Part shown: one piece after another, positions 59,079 through 64,000 of the stretch | Position numbering within the stretch: the first letter of the stretch is position 1 | How the letters are laid out: the number at the start of each line of letters is the position of its first letter | NCBI GenBank assembly: GCA_017555805.1 | Contig: JAFZFR010000039.1 | Coordinates: 1-64,000 of the forward strand | Source: Alistipes sp. | GTDB lineage: Bacteria > Bacteroidota > Bacteroidia > Bacteroidales > Rikenellaceae | Reading direction: 5' to 3' | Length of the DNA: 64,000 bases | Position numbers and translations under genes: made by a program | The notes under the pieces: model-generated | What the model was told of the DNA's origin: nothing | The model's input: the letters and a program-made list of their open reading frames with translations, nothing else | Database searches by the model: none

Positions 59079-59672
59079 TCACGAGCCGCCGATGATGATT
59101 GGGATACTCCTCTCGCGCGGCATCTTCATACCCAGCGGCAGGGTCATTCGCAGTGTGTAGGTGCTCTCCACACCCTTGCCATCCTTCATCGCGGGCACCC
59201 ATCGTGGGGCGGTGGCGAGCGCCTTCAGCACGCGCTTCAGCAGTCGCTTCTCGGTAGCCTCCAGCACCTCATCGACCACAGCCACGCCGTCGGGCTTGAT
59301 GGTAAGGCGGATGACCACCCTCGCAACGGGATTTGCGGGGTACTCCCACTTCACATTACGGCTCACATAATCGGCCAGCAGGGCACTCTCGCCGTCAATC
59401 TCAAAACGCGCGGGGGTGTCGTAGCGCAACGAGATAAGGATAACGCCATTCGAGGCATCCTGACCATACTTCGCCACGCTCTCCTCGTCGGCGGGCAGCA
59501 GCGTGTTGGTGGCAATATCGTCGGGGTCGATGCGCTTAACCTCATCCTCGCTCATCCTCACACCATTCACAATATAGATAGGTGGACGATGCACAAAGAC
59601 CTGCGAAAAGGCATTTTCACAACCCATAATGATAAATGTGATGAGTAGTGTTATGCGAAATAGTTTGTTCAT
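59079..59672 (-). CDS. TonB C-terminal-domain protein with plug-like segment
   Basis: A 197-residue exported protein with a signal peptide ending at about residue 23. Residues 30-85 (PIYIVNGVRMSEDEVKRIDPDDIATNTLLPADEESVAKYGQDASNGVILISLR) closely resemble the plug segment of SusC/TonB-dependent receptors (VDG...DIESI...YG..A.NGVI). Residues 100-180 resemble the TonB C-terminal domain (VARVVIRLTIKPDGVAVVDEVLEATEKRLLKRVLKALATAPRWVPAMKDGK). TonB itself needs an N-terminal membrane anchor, which is missing, so a periplasmic accessory role is more likely than energy transduction. Confidence 0.72.
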   Translation of the reverse strand: MNKLFRITLLITFIIMGCENAFSQVFVHRPPIYIVNGVRMSEDEVKRIDPDDIATNTLLPADEESVAKYGQDASNGVILISLRYDTPARFEIDGESALLADYVSRNVKWEYPANPVARVVIRLTIKPDGVAVVDEVLEATEKRLLKRVLKALATAPRWVPAMKDGKGVESTYTLRMTLPLGMKMPRERSIPIIIGGS

Positions 59673-59689
59673 AGTTTTCTTTTGTATAT

Positions 59690-59761
59690 TTATCTTCGGT
59701 GGCTGGGGCGTCGATGTGCAAAGCGCATTGAGCCACCGAAGATACGCCTCGCACCGAGGCG
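59690..59761. repeat. Family B double hairpin, copy B12
   Basis: TTATCTTCGGTGGC...GCCACCGAAGATA with an inner GATGTGCAAAGCGCAT-type stem and the second hairpin GCCTCGCACCGAGGC. An ATTTCGAATTC...TTTTGAATTCC tract follows to 59815. Confidence 0.85.
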
Positions 59762-59851
59762 TGATATAATCTCTAATTTCGAATTCTAAATTTTAAATTC
59801 TGCATTTTGAATTCCTAACGCTTCCCCATCCCCCTCTATTGCCCGAGCCTT

Positions 59852-59890
59852 AAAAGATAAGAGCCTGCCAAGCATATTGGACAGGCCCTT
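59852..59890 (-). terminator. Terminator after the DUF2490 operon
   Basis: AAGGGCCTGTCC and GGCAGGCTCTT form an 11-bp imperfect stem on the minus strand, followed by ATCTTTT. Confidence 0.72.
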
Positions 59891-59911
59891 GAGTTATTCA
59901 GCCACTCGGCG

Positions 59912-60739
59912 CTAAAGTTTGAACTTGTAGTCCAGACCTATGACATGGCAATTCTGTTTCTCGTGTCGCCACTCCTTCAGGTCGCCCTTGTTGGCCTTGT
60001 ATCGCGCGTCATACGACTGGTTCATCTGGTACTGGTAGTAGAAGTCCAGTCGGTGGTAGTTGTTAATCTTAAACTCTGTACCCACAGCGAAGCGCAGACG
60101 GTTCATATACTGCTTGTATGCTGGTGCATACTGCTTGTAGTTTGGCACGGCGCTCACGGCGTTGAGTGTAGTGTAGAGTTCTGCGTATGCGTAAGGCTCC
60201 CAACGGCACTGACGGATGTCGTAGGCTACCTTAAGGCGTGAACGCAATGTGAGCAGTGGGTTTGTGTGCTCGTACTTGTTCACCGAGTCGGCGCGGAAGT
60301 TCGCTCTCAAACGCTCACGCAGCGAGAGTTTCACTCGACCCACCTTGTATGAGCCAGTCACATCGACATTCACCAGGTGGCGCATCTTCCACTCCACCTC
60401 CTCGACGCCCGTTACGGTGTTCATCTCGGCATCGCGCACATTCACAAAACTGTAACTTGCGCCCAACTTGAGCCAGGGCAACACCTTGTAGCCCACGCCC
60501 ACGGTCGAGAGAATCTTATCCACATCGCTCACATTGTTGTGCATACGCACCTGCTCGCTCCACTCCAGCGAGAGCGACTTTGTGAGCGGAATATCCAGTA
60601 TGGCGCGTGCGCGCATCTGAACATCGTCATCGAGTTTCACCTCCTGCAATGGGAGTGGCAGTGTGTTCTGCTGCGCCAGCAGTGAGGTGCAGGTCATCAG
60701 AGCCACAGCAAGCGTCAAAAGGCGTAGTGATAGTTTCAT
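59912..60739 (-). CDS. DUF2490 outer-membrane barrel protein
   Basis: A 275-residue exported protein with a signal peptide (cleavage near residue 22, SLLAQQ). The rest shows alternating amphipathic strands (LTKSLSLEWSEQVRMHNN, PWLKLGASYSFVNV, VNVDVTGSYKVGRVKLSLRERLRANF, RLDFYYQYQMN) ending GLDYKFKL, the pattern of DUF2490 outer-membrane proteins. Its function is unknown. It is the last gene of the operon with DUF4956, VTC and the repeat-containing exported protein, 52 bases after the DUF4956 gene. Confidence 0.86.
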   Translation of the reverse strand: MKLSLRLLTLAVALMTCTSLLAQQNTLPLPLQEVKLDDDVQMRARAILDIPLTKSLSLEWSEQVRMHNNVSDVDKILSTVGVGYKVLPWLKLGASYSFVNVRDAEMNTVTGVEEVEWKMRHLVNVDVTGSYKVGRVKLSLRERLRANFRADSVNKYEHTNPLLTLRSRLKVAYDIRQCRWEPYAYAELYTTLNAVSAVPNYKQYAPAYKQYMNRLRFAVGTEFKINNYHRLDFYYQYQMNQSYDARYKANKGDLKEWRHEKQNCHVIGLDYKFKL

Positions 60740-60791
60740 AGTTTTTCAGGGGTTAAAGTGTTTGCTTAAACTCCATTTCGGGCTGGTTGCT

Positions 60792-61517
60792 TTATACGAA
60801 CTGGTTAGGCTTTGTGACGGTATCCACCGAGTTTGTCTCGCCCTCTGGCAACTCGTAATACACCTTCACGAAGGCAACATCACGCAAGAAATCTACATGA
60901 CCTACCTCTACCTTCTCGACCTTGTGACCCAGACGCTCCTCGAGGTCGGCAATCATCTCTGCGCGCTTCTCTGGGGCGATGAGGTTAATCTTCTCGTAGA
61001 TAACGAGCTTTGCCGATGTGTGACGCAACAGGCGAGTATTCTCGACTGCCCAAATCAGGAGCATCAGCAACGCATTAGCTACAATCAACTCTACATAACT
61101 GATATTCAGCGCCAAACCGTTGATTACCGCCACGCAGATGAAGATGAACAGATAGGTCATCTCGCGGATGGGCACCGTTTCGGTTCGGTAGCGGATAACG
61201 CCAAAGATGGCGAAAAGACCCAGCGTCATACCAATCTGGATGCTCACGCTCTCCATTAGGAAAATCAGCAGGAACATAGCCGCGCCAAAGAGCATAAATG
61301 TAAGCACATAGTCCTTACGCTGGCTCTTCACATAGTAGAAGTAACGAGCGATGATCCAAGTCACCAGCAGGTTAAATGCAAAGCGCATCAACAGATGCAA
61401 CAAACTCTGGGTGTCGCACAAGGGCACGCCCAGGAAACTGATCTGGTTCGAAATTTCGTAACCGAACTCTTCGGCAATCGAAGGATCGAAGTCTAAAAAT
61501 TCTTCGTTCTGAAACAT
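60792..61517 (-). CDS. DUF4956 membrane protein
   Basis: A 241-residue protein with about four transmembrane helices in the N-terminal 160 residues (LMRFAFNLLVTWIIARYFYYV; YVLTFMLFGAAMFLLIFLME; GLFAIFGVIRY; TYLFIFICVAVINGLALNISYVELIVANALLMLLI) and a cytoplasmic C-terminal part resembling an ACT or ferredoxin-like fold (about 175-230, VEKVEVGHVDFLRDVAFVKVYYEL). This is DUF4956, which commonly sits next to VTC polyphosphate polymerase-like genes. It begins 13 bases after the VTC gene. Its molecular role is not known. Confidence 0.9.
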   Translation of the reverse strand: MFQNEEFLDFDPSIAEEFGYEISNQISFLGVPLCDTQSLLHLLMRFAFNLLVTWIIARYFYYVKSQRKDYVLTFMLFGAAMFLLIFLMESVSIQIGMTLGLFAIFGVIRYRTETVPIREMTYLFIFICVAVINGLALNISYVELIVANALLMLLIWAVENTRLLRHTSAKLVIYEKINLIAPEKRAEMIADLEERLGHKVEKVEVGHVDFLRDVAFVKVYYELPEGETNSVDTVTKPNQFV

Positions 61518-61530
61518 ATTGGGTTAAGTT

Positions 61531-62325
61531 TTAAATTGTCTTTTGTTGTTCGAGGGTCTTGTGTATGAGTCGCACCTTGCGCTTGAAGCGGTTGTACTTT
61601 ACGGTTGGGTTTGCCAACACCGTACCGACGCAGTACTTGCTCACCTTCAGAATCTTTACTCTCATATCCTGCAAAATCTCCTTCATCGGCGAGTAGCACA
61701 ATCCGTCCTGTTTTAACTCCACAATCACCATACGGTCGATTTTCGCCTCGTTGTGCGGATTGCTTCGCATATTGACAAATCGCAGGTTCATATCGATGGT
61801 GAGTCGCTCGGTGTGGGCGTGGTTCACCAGTGTGATGCGGTCAAACTGCGTAATCAGCGCGGGGCTGATTTTTTCGGGTGCGTAGTTCGCTCTCTCGCGC
61901 AGGAACGCCGCCGCCTCGGGGCACGATGGCACGCTTGCGAAGTAACTCTCGTCGATGGCGATGCGCTTCTTCTTTGTGCGACCCTTGTTGGTCTTGTTCT
62001 TGATTTCGATGAACGAGATGCCAGACTCGACATAGGTGCGGGCACGAATCTTCTGACGCGTGAGCTTGCGGTTCTGGTGTACGGTGAACATCTCCAGGTC
62101 GTGGGTGTCGTAGTAGAGTGTCGAGTAACGGCACGCACGCACACCATCGATAATCTGCACCGAGTATTTGTCCGCGGCTCTGCGCAGCAACTCCATACAA
62201 TACTCCTCGCTGATGACATACTTGGTGTCGACGCGATTCATCAACTTGATTGATGACATCTCGTCGAGCGTGATGGTGGGCATCTTCTGCCACACCTCAA
62301 GTGTGTTCAACTGCTCGTAAGTCAT
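61531..62325 (-). CDS. VTC-domain protein, probable polyphosphate polymerase
   Basis: A 264-residue soluble VTC-fold (triphosphate tunnel) protein. Characteristic basic and acidic strands are visible: MNRVDTKYVISEEYC, RYSTLYYDTHDLEMF, RQKIRARTYVESGISFIEIKNKTNKGRTKKKRI, TERLTIDMNLRF and MVIVELKQDG. Eukaryotic VTC polymerises ATP gamma-phosphate to polyphosphate. With the DUF4956 gene downstream it forms a recurring bacterial pair. The catalytic residues look plausible but I cannot confirm activity. Confidence 0.87.
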   Translation of the reverse strand: MTYEQLNTLEVWQKMPTITLDEMSSIKLMNRVDTKYVISEEYCMELLRRAADKYSVQIIDGVRACRYSTLYYDTHDLEMFTVHQNRKLTRQKIRARTYVESGISFIEIKNKTNKGRTKKKRIAIDESYFASVPSCPEAAAFLRERANYAPEKISPALITQFDRITLVNHAHTERLTIDMNLRFVNMRSNPHNEAKIDRMVIVELKQDGLCYSPMKEILQDMRVKILKVSKYCVGTVLANPTVKYNRFKRKVRLIHKTLEQQKTI

Positions 62326-62346
62326 TTTCGTTAGGGTTTTGCTGTG

Positions 62347-62769
62347 CTACTCCTCGAAGATATACTCAAACACCTTGATTGAGTAGAGTTTGCCGTTAGG
62401 CAGATAGTTGTATTGCTTGTGTTTCGTGCCGTCGGTGTTGTACTCATACTTGCGTATGCGCTCTACCTTGTTGCGGTCGTCGTAGATAACCTCCTTGATA
62501 ACCTTCTCGGTCACAGGGTCATACTCGCAGGTCTCGCGGCGAATCTGACCGAACTGGTTGTACTCAATCTCCTCAATCTTGCGGCCGTGCTCGTCATAGA
62601 CGGTGAGGTGGTCGAGCCAGCGGCTCTTCTTGCTTGCATCGGTGTTCCACTCCTTCACGGTGAGGTTCTTTCGTCTAGCACGCTTTGCCAAAGTCTCGGG
62701 GCTAACGGTCTGTGCATAGAGACCCTGCGCGAAGAAGATGGCAAGTGCAATCAACATCAATTTTTTCAT
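62347..62769 (-). CDS. Exported repeat-containing protein, unknown
   Basis: A 140-residue exported protein with a signal peptide (MKKLMLIALAIFFAQGLYAQ, cleavage before Gln20). The mature part contains YD/MORN-like repeats (DEHGRKIEEIEYNQFGQIRRET, YDDRNKVERIRKYEYNTDGTKHKQYNY). Such repeats usually form beta sheets. It is the first gene of the VTC operon, 21 bases upstream of the VTC gene, with a TACATTTG box at 62834-62841. Confidence 0.7.
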   Translation of the reverse strand: MKKLMLIALAIFFAQGLYAQTVSPETLAKRARRKNLTVKEWNTDASKKSRWLDHLTVYDEHGRKIEEIEYNQFGQIRRETCEYDPVTEKVIKEVIYDDRNKVERIRKYEYNTDGTKHKQYNYLPNGKLYSIKVFEYIFEE

Positions 62770-62833
62770 TTTTCCTATTGCTTTTAGTTAGTTTCTGTGT
62801 TGGTTGGTAGGCTCTGAAAAATATAGCCGTTCA

Positions 62834-62841
62834 CAAATGTA
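62834..62841 (-). promoter_or_regulatory. Minus-strand TAnnTTTG box of the VTC operon
   Basis: TACATTTG on the minus strand, 65 bases before the first gene of the operon. The upstream TTTG box is poor. Confidence 0.5.
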
Positions 62842-62882
62842 GTAATTTTTTGCTAAAAGTAGCACGATTTACATATTTTTCT

Positions 62883-63036
62883 TAACTTTGTTAAGTAAAT
62901 GGGCTCGCCGTTTTGCTCATTTCACCCGACACCAACCTTAAAACACAAAAAAAATAACCCTGCCCACAGGAAATTTGTTGAGCCTTTAGGCTCTATCTTT
63001 GGAGGCATAGCGAGCCCCCCCGCCACCGAAAATAAA
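62883..63036 (+). promoter_or_regulatory. Promoter region of the esterase gene with family B copy B13
   Basis: TAACTTTG (62883-62890) and TATCTTTG (62994-63001) both fit the TAnnTTTG box. The second lies inside a reversed family B copy (AGCC-TTT-AGGCT small hairpin at 62981, then TATCTTTGGAGGC...GCCACCGAAAATA) with TTTG 16 bases before it, and is 60 bases before the esterase ATG. Confidence 0.5.
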
Positions 63037-63060
63037 AAATGAAAACAAAACTACACTGAT

Positions 63061-64000
63061 ATGAAACACCTTCTCACATTAGCATTTGCAGTGAGCATCC
63101 TCACCGCATCGGCACAGCCACTGGAGCAGAAATTTGGCGCCGACCCACTCAACATTCCCACCAAACGCGAGTGGCAGAAAAGGGTGCGACCCGCCGTTAT
63201 GGAGTTCTTCCAGAGTGAAGTCTATGGCAAGGTGCCACCCACCCAGCCTGCGGTTGCGTTTCGCATCATAGGCGAGGGTAAAGCCTTTGACGGCAAGGTG
63301 TTACGCCGCGAGGTTGAGATGACCATCGGCACATCCAAAGCGCTGATTTTGATATACTTGCCTGCCAACCACAAGGGCAAGGTGCCCGTATTTCTGGGTA
63401 TGAACTTCAAGGGCAACCACCAGACCTCGCTCGACCCCGAAATCACCATCTCGGCACACGCTCCCCGCGGCAAGGAACTCGGCACAGACCCCGAGCGTGG
63501 CGCGGCCGTTTCGCGCTGGCCGGTGGAGATGATTACCGAGGCGGGCTATGGCGTTGTGACCCTCTATCGTGGCGACATCGACCCCGACTTTGACGATGGT
63601 TTCCAGAACGGCATCCACCCTCACTTCTACGCCGAGGGTCAGACCAAACCCTATGCCGACGAGTGGGGTACAATCGGTGCGTGGGCGTGGAGTTTGAGCC
63701 GCGTGATGGACTACCTGGAGAGCGACAAGGATATCGACCACAAGCGTGTGGCTGTTGTTGGTCACTCGCGTCTGGGCAAGACCTCGCTCTGGGCGGGCGC
63801 GCAGGATAAGCGTTTTGCGATTGTCATCTCGAACGATTCGGGCTGCGGCGGCGCGGCACTCTCGATGCGTAAGTATGGCGAGACGGTGGCGGCTATTAAC
63901 CGCAATTTTCCACATTGGTTCTGCGACAACTACAACAAATACAGCAACAACGAGGAGGCTTTATGGATTGACCAGCAGGGACTTATCGCCCTCATAGCAC
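63061..64000 (+). CDS. CE15-type glucuronoyl esterase family protein, 3' end outside window
   Basis: Exported alpha/beta hydrolase, 313 residues visible and running off the window. The signal peptide MKHLLTLAFAVSILTASA is followed by LEQKFG. The nucleophile elbow is GHSRLGK with Ser236, then TSLWAGAQDKRFAIVISNDSGCGGAALSMRKYGETVAAINRNFPHWFC, the hallmark of bacterial CE15 4-O-methyl-glucuronoyl methylesterases, often labelled acetylxylan esterase. These cut ester links between lignin and glucuronoxylan. The catalytic His and last residues lie beyond 64000. Confidence 0.85.
   Translation, partial: MKHLLTLAFAVSILTASAQPLEQKFGADPLNIPTKREWQKRVRPAVMEFFQSEVYGKVPPTQPAVAFRIIGEGKAFDGKVLRREVEMTIGTSKALILIYLPANHKGKVPVFLGMNFKGNHQTSLDPEITISAHAPRGKELGTDPERGAAVSRWPVEMITEAGYGVVTLYRGDIDPDFDDGFQNGIHPHFYAEGQTKPYADEWGTIGAWAWSLSRVMDYLESDKDIDHKRVAVVGHSRLGKTSLWAGAQDKRFAIVISNDSGCGGAALSMRKYGETVAAINRNFPHWFCDNYNKYSNNEEALWIDQQGLIALIA

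Overview
The window reads as a chromosomal segment of a Bacteroidota bacterium, most likely order Bacteroidales and perhaps Alistipes/Rikenellaceae-like (genus is inference). Supporting signs are many Bacteroidota-type promoters (TTTG, about 20 bases, TAnnTTTG), family-specific proteins (DUF4296, DUF2490, DUF4956, PG_1098-type methyltransferase, PorT-like barrel, P5-like phage protein), lipoproteins with Bacteroidota-style lipoboxes and few Shine-Dalgarno sites. Most genes are GC-rich; a WG-repeat lipoprotein (715-1713) and a GIY-YIG nuclease (32889-33164) are clearly AT-richer.

Layout. 1-714: repeat and gene-poor DNA. 715-1713: WG-repeat lipoprotein. 1772-11683: a minus-strand block of ten intact phage-type genes (lysis pair, connector-like, portal, capsid, ClpP-like protease with scaffold-like tail, large tail proteins) without a recognisable terminase, tape measure, integrase or repressor, and interrupted by host-type repeats. 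12.6-48.5 kb: about 36 kb of uninterrupted plus-strand housekeeping genes: flippase, dut, peptidylprolyl isomerase, holB-folK, envelope lipoproteins, rbfA, a LolC/E-type permease, amidohydrolase, nitroreductase, proS, prfA, xseAB, relA-like, yihY, kdsC-like, proX-like, then the first half of the dcw cell-wall cluster (rsmH-ftsL-ftsI-murE-mraY-murD-ftsW). 49-51.5 kb: minus-strand corA, mqnA and a SprT-like gene. 51.7-64 kb: tRNA-Leu(UAG), an ADP-ribosylglycohydrolase fusion, comEC, a methyltransferase, an antiporter, a TonB-like protein, a VTC/DUF4956/DUF2490 operon and a partial CE15-type esterase.

The most unusual content is between genes. Family A are hairpins with GTCAT at one end and ATCCTCC at the other, often in inverted pairs (REPIN-like); their stems differ between copies but still pair. 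Several surround a small AT-rich GIY-YIG endonuclease gene at 32.8-33.6 kb, flanked directly by two near-identical copies. Family B are TATCTTCGG...CCGAAGATA hairpins next to a second small variable hairpin. Family C are about 80-bp palindromes ending in a TACCTTTG promoter box; four lie in front of plus-strand genes and one faces against its neighbours. A long nested palindrome sits between mraY and murD, and an AT-rich ATTCAAAATTC repeat has become the 3' end of murE.

Pathway links: mqnA and possibly the amidohydrolase point to futalosine-type menaquinone synthesis; a ProRS that appears to lack an inserted editing domain occurs with a free-standing prolyl-tRNA editing protein; the VTC-domain protein and DUF4956 membrane protein form a probable polyphosphate-related operon.
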